Assembly: GCA_012798135.1 (NCBI GenBank)
Contig: JAAZNU010000019.1
Coordinates: 16,583 to 80,582 of the forward strand
Direction: 5' to 3'
DNA length: 64,000 bases
Origin: Veillonellaceae bacterium
GTDB taxonomy: Bacteria > Bacillota_C > Negativicutes > UBA1444
Both the position numbers and the translations under genes were made by a program. Positions 17,312 through 25,344 of this stretch are shown here, piece by piece (positions within the stretch are counted from its first letter, which is position 1; every line of letters begins with the position of its first letter). The notes beneath the pieces are model-generated. The model saw only the letters and a program-made list of their open reading frames with translations, ran no database searches and was not told the origin of the DNA.

Positions 17312-17338
17312 CCGAGTCACTCCTTGTTATTTATTTTT

Positions 17339-18253
17339 TTAGTTTAAGCATTCATAGAGCTTCGCTTTGGCGAGATGGCTATTGATCGGCGCCTCCACCT
17401 TTTCGCCGACCAGACCGACGACATCCAATAGCTTTTCACGGGAAACTCCGGTAGCGATGTTCATATCCCGCATCATGTTGATCATGTCTTCGGTGGCGGT
17501 GTTGCCGGCGGCGCCCGGCGCAAACGGACATCCGCCTAGTCCGGCGATGGAGGTTTCAAATGCGGTGATTCCGGCCATCAAGCCAGCCAAAGTATTTGAC
17601 AGCCCCATGCCCCGGGTATCGTGTAGGTGCAGCGCCAAGTCAACATCCGGGAAATTTTGCCGCATATAAGTTGACAAAGCATAGACACGATCCGGGGTGG
17701 CCACGCCGATCGTATCGGCCAGCACTATTTTTTTGACGCCAAGCTGATGAATCCGTTTTGCCAGCGCACCGACCGCTTCCGGTTGCACCCAACCTTCAAA
17801 GGGGCAGGCAAAAGCGGTGGCCAGGTCAACCCGAACGGTCATCCCCGGCAGCGAGTCGAGCATTTTTGCCAAGTCGGCGATCGACTCGTCGTGGGTTCGA
17901 TTGATGTTGGCCCGGTTATGGGAAGTGGAAACCGAGATCACGCAGGCTACTTCCCGAATTCCCGCATCCCAGGCCGACTGTGCCCCCCGCAGGTTGGGGA
18001 CGAGCGCGCTGCCGTTTATTTGGCCGTTATATTTTGCCAAAATCGTTCGGCAAACATCGGCGGCATCCGCCAATTGGGGGATTGCTTTCGGTGAAACAAA
18101 CGAAGTTAATTCGAAATTTTTTAGTCCCGCCGCAATGAGCCCTTCAATGATGGCGACTTTATCGGCGGTTGGGATGAAAGTCTTCACATTCTGGAACCCA
18201 TCCCGTGGTCCGACTTCCGTGATGGAAACGCTTGCCGGCAAATTTTTGAACAC
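17339..18253 (-). CDS. HMG-CoA lyase-family acyl-CoA lyase (possible citramalyl-CoA lyase)
   Basis: 304 aa, TIM-barrel aldolase of the HMG-CoA lyase family. All known active-site positions are kept with a constant offset of 24 to the human enzyme: Arg17, Asp18 (GPRDG), metal ligands His209 and His211 (HLHDTRG), Cys242 (GLGGCPFAPGAAGN) and Asn251. It cleaves a 3-hydroxy-3-methyl acyl-CoA; HMG-CoA gives acetoacetate and acetyl-CoA, and (R)-citramalyl-CoA gives pyruvate and acetyl-CoA in Chloroflexus. It lies one base after the CoA-transferase gene, which would make its substrate. GTG start with AAGGAG nine bases upstream. Family call firm, substrate inferred. Confidence 0.9.
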   Translation of the reverse strand: MFKNLPASVSITEVGPRDGFQNVKTFIPTADKVAIIEGLIAAGLKNFELTSFVSPKAIPQLADAADVCRTILAKYNGQINGSALVPNLRGAQSAWDAGIREVACVISVSTSHNRANINRTHDESIADLAKMLDSLPGMTVRVDLATAFACPFEGWVQPEAVGALAKRIHQLGVKKIVLADTIGVATPDRVYALSTYMRQNFPDVDLALHLHDTRGMGLSNTLAGLMAGITAFETSIAGLGGCPFAPGAAGNTATEDMINMMRDMNIATGVSREKLLDVVGLVGEKVEAPINSHLAKAKLYECLN

Positions 18254-18254
18254 G

Positions 18255-19451
18255 TTACAGAACTCCTTCCTGTTTCAACGCCTCAATTTCATCCTTGGTC
18301 ATGCCCAGCATCGATGACAGCACCTCTTCATTATGCTCGCCGAGCGCAGGAGAAGGTGTGCGGATACTGGGTTTCGTGTCGGAAAGTTTGATGTGCGGGC
18401 CGGTGATTTTAATGGGGCCCGCTTTGGGATGGACAATATCGACGAACATTTCGCGGGCGCCAGCGATGTGTGGATCGGCGGCAACCTGAGCGATATTGTA
18501 GATCGGCGCCGCTGGCACGCCTATGGCCAGAAGCTCATCGACGATCTCGGCGACGGTCTTGGTTTTCGTCCATTCTTCCACAAACTGTTTGACGGCGGCG
18601 TGGTTTTTCACACGATCCCGTGTTTTGGCATAGTCGGGGTGATCAACCAGCTCCGGCTTGCCGATGTGCTTGGCGAATAATCCGAACAGCTTGTCATTGC
18701 CGGCGCCGATAATAACCAGATCATCCTTGGCCTGGAACGAGTCGTAGGGATAGACCGATTCATAGCGATTGCCGATTCGTTGCGGCAGGCGGTTTTCCAC
18801 CAGATAAATCATGTTGATGATTTCGAGACTGGCGACTGCCGAATCAACCAATGCGACATCCACAACCTGACCAAGCCCGGTATGGGATCGATTGTAAATT
18901 GCTGCCAATACACCGATGGTGACGGACAAACCTCCCAGTACGTCGCCCATGGCGGTGCCGCTACGAGTGGGGTCACCGCCCGGCCAGCCGGTGGTGCTCA
19001 TCAGGCCGCTCATTGCCTGACTGATGATGTCATAGCCGGGTCGTTTGGTATATGGCCCATATTGACCAAAGCCGGAAACTGCGGCATAAATAATTCCGGG
19101 GTTGATTTCTTTCAGCACGTCGTATCCCAATCCCAGTTTGGCCATCGTGCCGGGCCGATAGTTTTCCAGCACCACGTCGGCTTTTTTCACCAGATCCTTA
19201 AAAATTTGTTTGCCTTTTGGCGCTTTCAGGTTCAAGGTCATGCCTTTTTTGTTGCGGTTGAGGTTCATGTAGTAGGCGCTTTCCCCGTTCTTAAACGGTC
19301 CCATTTGCCTGCAGTCGGCTCCTTTGCCGGCTTCCTCGATTTTGATGACGTTGGCGCCCATATCCGCCATCATCATGCTGGCAAATGGTCCCGCCAGCAC
19401 GCGCGTCAGGTCGAGTACGGTGATTCCCTCCAGAGCTCCCAGTCGTTGCAT
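18255..19451 (-). CDS. CaiB/BaiF class III CoA-transferase
   Basis: 398 aa, family III CoA-transferase. N-terminal LEGITVLDLTRVLAGPFAS, VLENYRPGTM, and catalytic Asp170 in GTAMGDVLGG agree with formyl-CoA transferase (Asp169). It moves CoA from a donor such as succinyl-CoA or acetyl-CoA to a carboxylic acid; with the lyase next to it, a citramalate or 3-hydroxy-3-methylglutarate CoA-transferase is plausible. Start ATG 19451 has AAAGGAGGAAC upstream; the longer in-frame extension to 19502 would run into the -12 promoter element and is rejected. First gene after the sigma-54 promoter. Confidence 0.9.
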   Translation of the reverse strand: MQRLGALEGITVLDLTRVLAGPFASMMMADMGANVIKIEEAGKGADCRQMGPFKNGESAYYMNLNRNKKGMTLNLKAPKGKQIFKDLVKKADVVLENYRPGTMAKLGLGYDVLKEINPGIIYAAVSGFGQYGPYTKRPGYDIISQAMSGLMSTTGWPGGDPTRSGTAMGDVLGGLSVTIGVLAAIYNRSHTGLGQVVDVALVDSAVASLEIINMIYLVENRLPQRIGNRYESVYPYDSFQAKDDLVIIGAGNDKLFGLFAKHIGKPELVDHPDYAKTRDRVKNHAAVKQFVEEWTKTKTVAEIVDELLAIGVPAAPIYNIAQVAADPHIAGAREMFVDIVHPKAGPIKITGPHIKLSDTKPSIRTPSPALGEHNEEVLSSMLGMTKDEIEALKQEGVL

Positions 19452-19497
19452 TTGTGTTCCTCCTTTAAGCATTCCGGTAATATGTTGAAATATATTA

Positions 19498-19513
19498 TGC
19501 AATTTTCATGCCA
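19498..19513 (-). promoter_or_regulatory. sigma-54 promoter of the CoA-transferase/lyase operon
   Basis: On the minus strand TGGCATGAAAATTGCA matches TGGCAY-N5-TTGCW perfectly; transcription would begin near 19487, about 35 bases before the ATG. It lies between this operon and the divergent sigma-54 activator, which is the obvious regulator. Confidence 0.9.
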
Positions 19514-19611
19514 AAAATCGGTGAAAAAACTTGGCGTTCCGGGCGGGAATGGTTACAATCAAAGGTGGACCGGTATTCTGAAATGAAATGGAAGATGAGG
19601 ATGCGGAAAAA

Positions 19612-21498
19612 ATGAGTCGGATTGTTATGATTTCACCGTTCAAAGATCTGGAAGAAGCCGCGCTGGACATCGCTCGGGAACTGAACATTCCGCTGGAAGT
19701 ATACAAGGGCGGGATGGATTCGGCGGGAGAAGCGATTGACCGGCTTGGCGGACCGGAAGTGGATGTTTTTATCAGCCGGGGGGGAACCTCGGATTATATT
19801 GCCCAACATTATAATGTACCGGTGGTAAATATCAGTACCGGTTTATATGATATTATGGAATCATGCGAAGAGGCGCGGAAAATCTCGCGCCGAATAGCGA
19901 TAACCTCCTTCGCCAAGCCTTTTGTCGGCATGCGGTTGCTTGAAAAAGCTATGGATATTACGATTACCGAGTTGGTTTTTCATAGTCAGGCGAATCTGGA
20001 AAAGCTAATTGCCGATTTGTCGCAAGAAGGTGATTATTGCGTTGTCGGCGGTGGGCAAACTGTGCCGGAAGCCCAGAAAAATGGGTTGCCTGCGGTCTTC
20101 TTGCGAGCCAGCCGCGACACGATCCGCGAAACCTTGTTGCAGGCGGTAGAGGTAGCCCGGCTGCGGCGGGAAGAGAAACGCCGGGCCTATCGCCTAAAAG
20201 CGATTCTGGATAGCGTGTATGACGGTATTATTGCGGTGGATGCGGCAGGAAGATTGGAAATTTTGAATCCTGCCGCCGAACGAATGTTGAATGTCAAAGC
20301 CAGCCAGTCTATTGGCAAGCAGGCCAAACAAATTATTCCCAATTCCCAGCTGCATGAAATACTCCACACCGGCAAGGCGGAGATTGGCGAATTACAAGAC
20401 TTGGGCGGCGGGATGCAGATTGTCACCAACCGGGTTCCGATCAAAGATGAAACTGAGATCATGGGCGCCGTTGCCACGTTTCAGGACGCTTCGCGCCTGA
20501 TTCAAGTCGAACACCGGCTGCGGCGGGAAATGGTGAAAAATCGGTTTGCCGCAAAATACCGTCTGAATGATATTGTCGGCGAGTCGCCACGATTGCTCGA
20601 AACCAAGGCAATGGCGGCCAAGTATGCCTTGTCTGATTTGACGTTGTTGATTTTTGGACCGTCCGGCAGCGGCAAAGAAATGTTCGCCCAGGGAATCCAT
20701 GCGGCGGGGCGACGCAACAACCATCCGTTTGTAGCGATTAACTGTGCCGCGCTGCCGCCGACCTTGCTGGAGAGTGAGCTGTTCGGCTATGACGAGGGAG
20801 CCTTTACCGGCGCCAAGCGGAAAGGGAAACTTGGCCTGTTTGAGATGGGGCACGGCGGGACCGTGTTTCTCGACGAAATTGACGCTTTACCGATCGAACT
20901 GCAGGGACGGTTGCTGCGGGTGCTGCAGGAAAAGGAAGTTCTGCGGGTAGGCGGCGACACGATCATTCCCGTCGACATCCGGGTTATTGCTGCCGCCAAC
21001 AAATTGCCGCATGAATTGGTCACGGCGGGCAAATTGCGTGAAGACCTGTATTATCGCCTCAATGTTCTATATTTGGAAATTCCGAGCCTGCAAGAGCGCC
21101 TGCAGGATATCCCTCTGCTGTGCCGCCATTTTTTGACGACTTTACAATCCGGAGCCAACTGGCAGTTTATCGAAGCAATCCTACCCTATTTGTTAAGATA
21201 CAGCTGGCCAGGCAATGTGCGGGAATTGGTCAACTTTTGCCAGCGTTTGTCGTTTTACGGGGAAGAGGTATTGCAGACCAACGATGCGGAACAGTTGTTG
21301 CGGCGAATTGCCCCCAATATGATGGCGGCGCTGACCTCCCGATCGTCAGCGGAAGCTTTGTCGGCGCGGGTGAATGAGTTTGAAACGCGCCTTATCCGGG
21401 ATGCGGTGCAAGCGACGGGGAGTTTGCGCAAGGCGGCTGAAAAGTTGGGGGTTCCCAAATCGACGTTGGCGCGAAAAGTGAAGGAAAGCCGGCAGTGA
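19612..21498 (+). CDS. PrpR-type sigma-54-dependent transcriptional activator
   Basis: 628 aa. Residues 1-170 are a PrpR N-terminal (PrpR_N) sensor domain (MISPFKDLEEAALDIAREL, FISRGGTSDYIAQHYNVPVVN), as in the propionate/2-methylcitrate activator. Then a PAS domain (AILDSVYDGIIAVDAAGRLE), a full AAA+ domain with Walker A GPSGSGKE, the sigma-54 loop GAFTGA, Walker B FLDEID, and a Fis-type HTH at the end (RKAAEKLGVPKSTLARKVKE). It is divergent from the CoA-transferase operon and upstream of a TRAP pair; both have -24/-12 elements. The start at 19612 has GAGG about 11 bases upstream; ATG 19588 is a possible longer start. Confidence 0.92.
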   Translation: MSRIVMISPFKDLEEAALDIARELNIPLEVYKGGMDSAGEAIDRLGGPEVDVFISRGGTSDYIAQHYNVPVVNISTGLYDIMESCEEARKISRRIAITSFAKPFVGMRLLEKAMDITITELVFHSQANLEKLIADLSQEGDYCVVGGGQTVPEAQKNGLPAVFLRASRDTIRETLLQAVEVARLRREEKRRAYRLKAILDSVYDGIIAVDAAGRLEILNPAAERMLNVKASQSIGKQAKQIIPNSQLHEILHTGKAEIGELQDLGGGMQIVTNRVPIKDETEIMGAVATFQDASRLIQVEHRLRREMVKNRFAAKYRLNDIVGESPRLLETKAMAAKYALSDLTLLIFGPSGSGKEMFAQGIHAAGRRNNHPFVAINCAALPPTLLESELFGYDEGAFTGAKRKGKLGLFEMGHGGTVFLDEIDALPIELQGRLLRVLQEKEVLRVGGDTIIPVDIRVIAAANKLPHELVTAGKLREDLYYRLNVLYLEIPSLQERLQDIPLLCRHFLTTLQSGANWQFIEAILPYLLRYSWPGNVRELVNFCQRLSFYGEEVLQTNDAEQLLRRIAPNMMAALTSRSSAEALSARVNEFETRLIRDAVQATGSLRKAAEKLGVPKSTLARKVKESRQ

Positions 21499-21510
21499 CC
21501 AAGAAGAACC

Positions 21511-21555
21511 GTCCTGTTTTTGGGACGAATCGTATCAAAAACGGGACGAATGTAT
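21511..21555 (+). promoter_or_regulatory. tandem GGGACGAAT repeats, candidate activator or repressor site
   Basis: GGGACGAAT occurs at 21522-21530 and 21543-21551, 21 bases (two helical turns) apart, each followed by a TAT. CGTCC at 21510-21514 makes an inverted partner to the first copy. They lie 13-42 bases upstream of the presumed -24 element. Nearer than usual enhancer sites, so the binder is uncertain. Confidence 0.5.
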
Positions 21556-21562
21556 GATCCGC

Positions 21563-21578
21563 CGGCAGGGAAAATGCA
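21563..21578 (+). promoter_or_regulatory. probable sigma-54 promoter of the DctQM pair
   Basis: CGGCAGGGAAAATGCA keeps the invariant GG (21564-21565) and GC (21576-21577) at the right distance and the GGCA and TGCA blocks, but has C for T at the first position and G for C at the sixth. Weaker than the other two -24/-12 sites. Confidence 0.6.
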
Positions 21579-21662
21579 ATCGTTGATGAACTATTACACT
21601 ATCTTGCAAACCGGACGAAGGGGGGAGTTTTTCTGTCGCTGTTACGTAATTTCAATTCCGCG

Positions 21663-22121
21663 TTGCTGAAAGTGGCGGGATGGAGTGTCATGCTGTCGAT
21701 GGCCGCAATTGCTGTAGTGATCCCGTATGAAGTGTTTGGTCGCTACGTTTTGGGCAGAATGTCGACCTGGACCGGCGAATTTTCCCAGTATGCATTGGTA
21801 TGGGCTTCGATGATGGGTGGAGCTGTCGGACTGAAACGAGGCTATCAGGTTGGAATCACCGCTCTTACCGATCGCCTTGCTCCAGGGTCGGCGCGTTTTC
21901 TGCAAGGAATCGGCTATTTGTGCATGTTGGCTTTTTTTGCGCTTATGACGTATTATGGCATAGATCAGATGTTGATGAATGCACATCAGACGTCGGCCAC
22001 CATGGGAGTCCGGATGAGCATTCCTTATTCGGCGTTGCCCATCGGTTTTTTGGTCATGTTTTTTGTCACGCTGGAACAGTGGCTGGATTTTTGGCTGGTT
22101 TTGCCGTCGAGGAGGGAATAA
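21663..22121 (+). CDS. TRAP transporter small membrane subunit DctQ
   Basis: 152 aa from the TTG at 21663, four membrane helices, with the DctQ mark YEVFGRYVLGRMSTWTGEF. TTG has no good ribosome site; a CTG at 21633 lies six bases after GGGGGGAG and would add ten residues (LSLLRNFNSA) that match the usual DctQ N-terminus, so a CTG start is quite possible. It is followed two bases later by dctM. No dctP is adjacent: upstream is the PrpR-type activator and downstream a convergent TRAP system. The binding protein may be encoded elsewhere or shared. Confidence 0.85.
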   Translation: MLKVAGWSVMLSMAAIAVVIPYEVFGRYVLGRMSTWTGEFSQYALVWASMMGGAVGLKRGYQVGITALTDRLAPGSARFLQGIGYLCMLAFFALMTYYGIDQMLMNAHQTSATMGVRMSIPYSALPIGFLVMFFVTLEQWLDFWLVLPSRRE

Positions 22122-22122
22122 G

Positions 22123-23397
22123 GTGCTAATCGCGTTTATTGCCGGATTCGTTGTGCTATTGGCGCTCGGCATTCCCATCACGATTGGCTTGGGTGGGTCA
22201 GCCATGCTGTATGTATTGCTGCAGGGAGATTTATCACCAACCATGCTGATTCAGACCACCTTTGCCGGGATGGCTTCTTTCCCGCTGCTGGCTATTCCTT
22301 TGTTCATGTTGGCCGGCAATTTTATGAACGAGGGCGGTCTGACCCGCGACCTCGTAAAATTTGCCCGGTTGATCCTGGGACATATCAACGGCGGACTGGG
22401 ACTGGCCACGATTTTGGCCAGCGCAATTTTTGCGGCGATTTCCGGCGCGGCGGTAGCCACGGCGGTGGCAATCGGTATGGTGATGATTCCGGCAATGAAG
22501 GAAGCCGGCTACGACGAAGAAATATCGGCGGCGGTGACCGCGACGGCATCCTGCATGGGTCCGATCATTCCACCGAGCATTCCGTTCATTATGTACGGGG
22601 TCATTGCCAATGTGTCAATTGGCGCCCTGTTCCTGGGCGGAGTAGTGCCGGGATTGTTGTTGGCCGCCGGACTGATGCTGTACATGTATTATGTTGCCAA
22701 AACCAGAAACTATCCACGGGAGAACCGGGCCACGTTTTCCGAAATGGTCGCCGGAACGCGCCAAGCCTTGCCGGCGTTGCTCATGCCGATCATCATCATG
22801 GGCGGAATTTTGGGCGGTGCCTTTACACCGACCGAAGCAGCCGGCGTGGCGGCGTTATACGCATTGATTGTTGGCGGACTTTTTTTTCGCAAAATTAAAT
22901 GGGCACGATTGCCGCATCTTCTGTTGGAGTCCGGGGTTGAATCCGCGATGGTCATGCTGTTGCTGGGATTGTCCGAACCGTTTTCCTGGATTATCGCCGT
23001 CGAGCAGATTCCTCAGTTGATCATCGACGCTATCGGTCAAATCAGCTCTTCTCCCTATGTCATCCTTTTGTTGATCAATGTTTTGCTGCTGCTGGTGGGC
23101 ATCCCGCTGGAGACGGCGCCGGCCATTACGATTGTGACTCCGGTCCTGGCGCCAATGGCGGTGAAGTTGGGAATCGATCCGATTCACCTGGGTATTGTGG
23201 TGTGTTTCAATCTTGTTCTGGGTCTGATTACGCCGCCGGTAGGGGCCGTTTTGTTTGCGATCTGCAGCCTGTCCGGACTCAGCGTGGAGAGGTTGAGCAA
23301 GGGGATCTGGATTCCGTTCCTCATTGCGCTGGTCGTGTTAGCCTTGATTACCTATATTCCGGCGTTGACGACTTTTTTGCCCAGAGCTTTAATGTAG
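22123..23397 (+). CDS. TRAP transporter large permease DctM
   Basis: 424 aa, about 12 membrane segments. Family blocks: FPLLAIPLFMLAGNFMNEGG, AISGAAVATAVAIG, SCMGPIIPPSIPFIMYG, TPTEAAG and LITPPVGAVLFA. GTG 22123 has GGAGGG six bases upstream, so it starts just after the dctQ stop; an earlier in-frame ATG at 22063 would overlap dctQ by 59 bases and is not supported. Transport subunit for an unknown acid, probably under control of the PrpR-type activator. Confidence 0.92.
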   Translation: MLIAFIAGFVVLLALGIPITIGLGGSAMLYVLLQGDLSPTMLIQTTFAGMASFPLLAIPLFMLAGNFMNEGGLTRDLVKFARLILGHINGGLGLATILASAIFAAISGAAVATAVAIGMVMIPAMKEAGYDEEISAAVTATASCMGPIIPPSIPFIMYGVIANVSIGALFLGGVVPGLLLAAGLMLYMYYVAKTRNYPRENRATFSEMVAGTRQALPALLMPIIIMGGILGGAFTPTEAAGVAALYALIVGGLFFRKIKWARLPHLLLESGVESAMVMLLLGLSEPFSWIIAVEQIPQLIIDAIGQISSSPYVILLLINVLLLLVGIPLETAPAITIVTPVLAPMAVKLGIDPIHLGIVVCFNLVLGLITPPVGAVLFAICSLSGLSVERLSKGIWIPFLIALVVLALITYIPALTTFLPRALM

Positions 23398-23424
23398 CAG
23401 GATGCCGCTTGCCAATGAACATAA

Positions 23425-23461
23425 AAAAGCCGGCTGGCTCGTAACGGAGCAGCCGGCTTTT
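23425..23461. terminator. bidirectional terminator between two convergent TRAP operons
   Basis: AAAAGCCGGCTG (23425-23436) and CAGCCGGCTTTT (23450-23461) form a perfect 12-bp stem, extended by CTC/GAG. A and T runs on the two sides allow use on both strands. Confidence 0.9.
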
Positions 23462-23485
23462 GATATCCAGGGGTTTGGTTCCGGG

Positions 23486-24766
23486 CTATTTCCCAAATAC
23501 CAGAGCGGGCAGCCACAAAGTGACTTGCGGTACGTAACTGACGAGGAGCAGCACGACCAGGGTTACGCAGATGAAAGGCAACAGCGCCCAAGTCAGTTTG
23601 CCGACGGACACTTTGGCAATCGATGAAGCCACAAACAGGCAGACTCCGACGGGCGGCGTGGTTAGGCCGATGACCAGATTCAGTACGCACATCAGGGAGA
23701 ACTGAATCGGATCGATACCGAGCTGCAACGCCGGTTTCAAAAGGATTGGCATCAAAATCATCAGCGCCGCGATGGTTTCCATGAACATGCCGACAAAGAT
23801 GAGCAAAATATTGACCAACAGAATGTAAACCAGGGGGTTTTTGGAGATATCCAGCATGGCCGTGGTGACCATGAGCGGAATTTCCTCGCTGGTCAAAATC
23901 CAGGCAAACACATTGGCAAAGCCGACCAACACCATTAGCGAGGCGGTAGTGACTGCCGATTCAAAAAAGATTTTTGGCAGCATGGAGGGCTTCAGTTCCT
24001 TATAGACGAAGAATCCGACGATGATGGCGTAAAATACCGCCACCATGGAGGCTTCGGTCGGCGTGAAGATACCGCCCATAATGCCGCCAAGAATAATCAG
24101 TGTCATTAAGATCGCCCAGAACGCGCCGAAAAAATTGGTGACCACTTCTTTGAACGGTAGGCGTTCATCTTTAGGATAGCCGCGCTTGGCAGAAATAAAA
24201 TAGGCCACGCCGCCGATGCCGAGCCCGAGCAGCAAACCCGGGATGATGCCGCCAACCAGCAAGCGGCTGACGGAAAGACCGGTTACGGTTCCGGCGATGA
24301 CCATCGGCAGACTGGGGGGGATGATCGGCCCCATCGTGGATGCCGCGGCGGTGACGGCGCCGGAAAATTCCTTGCCGTAGCCTCGTTTGACCATGGCCGG
24401 GATCATAATGGTACCGATACTCACCGCATCCGATACTGCGGTTCCGCTGATGCCGGCAAAGACCATGGACGCGCCGACATTGGCCAAAGCCAGGCCGCCC
24501 CGGATGTGACCGACTACGGCCAGACAAAATTTGATGATTCGTTCGGTGATTCCGCCGACATTCATCAGATTGCCGGCGAGAATAAACCCGGGAACGCACA
24601 GGATGACGAAGCTGTCGATGCCGGAAAACATCCGCTCCGGGATGATACTGAGCGGAATATCGGAAAACGCTATATAGACGAAGGAGGAAAATCCCAAGCT
24701 AAAAGCGATGGGCATTCGAAGGATGACGCACCCCAGGAAGACGGCGAACAAGACATAGACCATCAT
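23486..24766 (-). CDS. dctM: TRAP transporter large permease DctM
   Basis: 426 aa, about 12 membrane segments, with IDSFVILCVPGFILAGNLMN, GISGTAVSDAVSIG, STMGPIIPPSLPMV, TPTEASM and LTTPPVGVCLFV. The start overlaps the end of dctQ by four bases, with GGAGGCGAGG upstream, so the two are translationally coupled. Third gene of a complete dctP-dctQ-dctM operon on the minus strand; distinct in sequence from the two other DctM proteins of the window. Confidence 0.93.
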   Translation of the reverse strand: MMVYVLFAVFLGCVILRMPIAFSLGFSSFVYIAFSDIPLSIIPERMFSGIDSFVILCVPGFILAGNLMNVGGITERIIKFCLAVVGHIRGGLALANVGASMVFAGISGTAVSDAVSIGTIMIPAMVKRGYGKEFSGAVTAAASTMGPIIPPSLPMVIAGTVTGLSVSRLLVGGIIPGLLLGLGIGGVAYFISAKRGYPKDERLPFKEVVTNFFGAFWAILMTLIILGGIMGGIFTPTEASMVAVFYAIIVGFFVYKELKPSMLPKIFFESAVTTASLMVLVGFANVFAWILTSEEIPLMVTTAMLDISKNPLVYILLVNILLIFVGMFMETIAALMILMPILLKPALQLGIDPIQFSLMCVLNLVIGLTTPPVGVCLFVASSIAKVSVGKLTWALLPFICVTLVVLLLVSYVPQVTLWLPALVFGK

Positions 24767-25272
24767 AACGCCTCGCCTCCCTTGCTGCCCGCATCCTCGT
24801 TCTTGATGCTCCCGGTTTGGATCATCCGGGCAACGGAGCGGGCGAGGTACAAAGTGAGCATGATGGTTTGCAGCCCAATCGCTGCATAAAAGACTTTCAT
24901 CGGCCAGATCAAGGCGGCCGAAGTCTGCCCTTCCACCGCAATGGTCAGTTTAGTCGCTTCATAGGCCATGACACCGCAAAAAAACATTAGTATCGCATCC
25001 AATAATATCGCCAGCCATATCTGTGCTTTCTGCGGCAGATGCACAGTAAAAGAATCCACATCGACATAGGCTTGTTCACGCACGGCCGGCCCGGCGGCAA
25101 AGCCGACGGCCCACATGAAGAAGAAGCGGGACGCTTCTTCCGTCCAGGCCGGAACCTGCGGCAGGGCAACCCGGGCAAAGACCTGTAGCAGCACGACGCC
25201 AACCAGCATAAACATGTTCAGCACCGAACCCAGCCACATGAATTGATCGAGAATTTTAAACAATTTGTTCAC
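24763..25272 (-). CDS. dctQ: TRAP transporter small membrane subunit DctQ
   Basis: 169 aa, four membrane helices, with the DctQ mark RVALPQVPAWTEEASRFFFMW. The GTG at 25272 has GGAGG six bases upstream, which is better than the ATG at 25317 that lies inside the intercistronic hairpin. It couples DctP to DctM in the membrane. Confidence 0.9.
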   Translation of the reverse strand: MNKLFKILDQFMWLGSVLNMFMLVGVVLLQVFARVALPQVPAWTEEASRFFFMWAVGFAAGPAVREQAYVDVDSFTVHLPQKAQIWLAILLDAILMFFCGVMAYEATKLTIAVEGQTSAALIWPMKVFYAAIGLQTIMLTLYLARSVARMIQTGSIKNEDAGSKGGEAL

Positions 25273-25290
25273 GTGAGACCTCCAGCTAAA

Positions 25291-25326
25291 GAACGGAGGA
25301 TGCCGTTGTACGGACATCCTCCGTTC
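25291..25326 (-). other. intercistronic stem-loop between dctP and dctQ
   Basis: GAACGGAGGATG (25291-25302) and CATCCTCCGTTC (25315-25326) are a perfect 12-bp inverted repeat, and CCGT/ACGG extends the stem inward. No T run follows. It occupies the same position as the hairpin at 5767-5801 in the first TRAP operon and may set a high DctP to DctQM ratio. Confidence 0.75.
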
Positions 25327-25344
25327 GGATTCCTGTGGGCGGGC

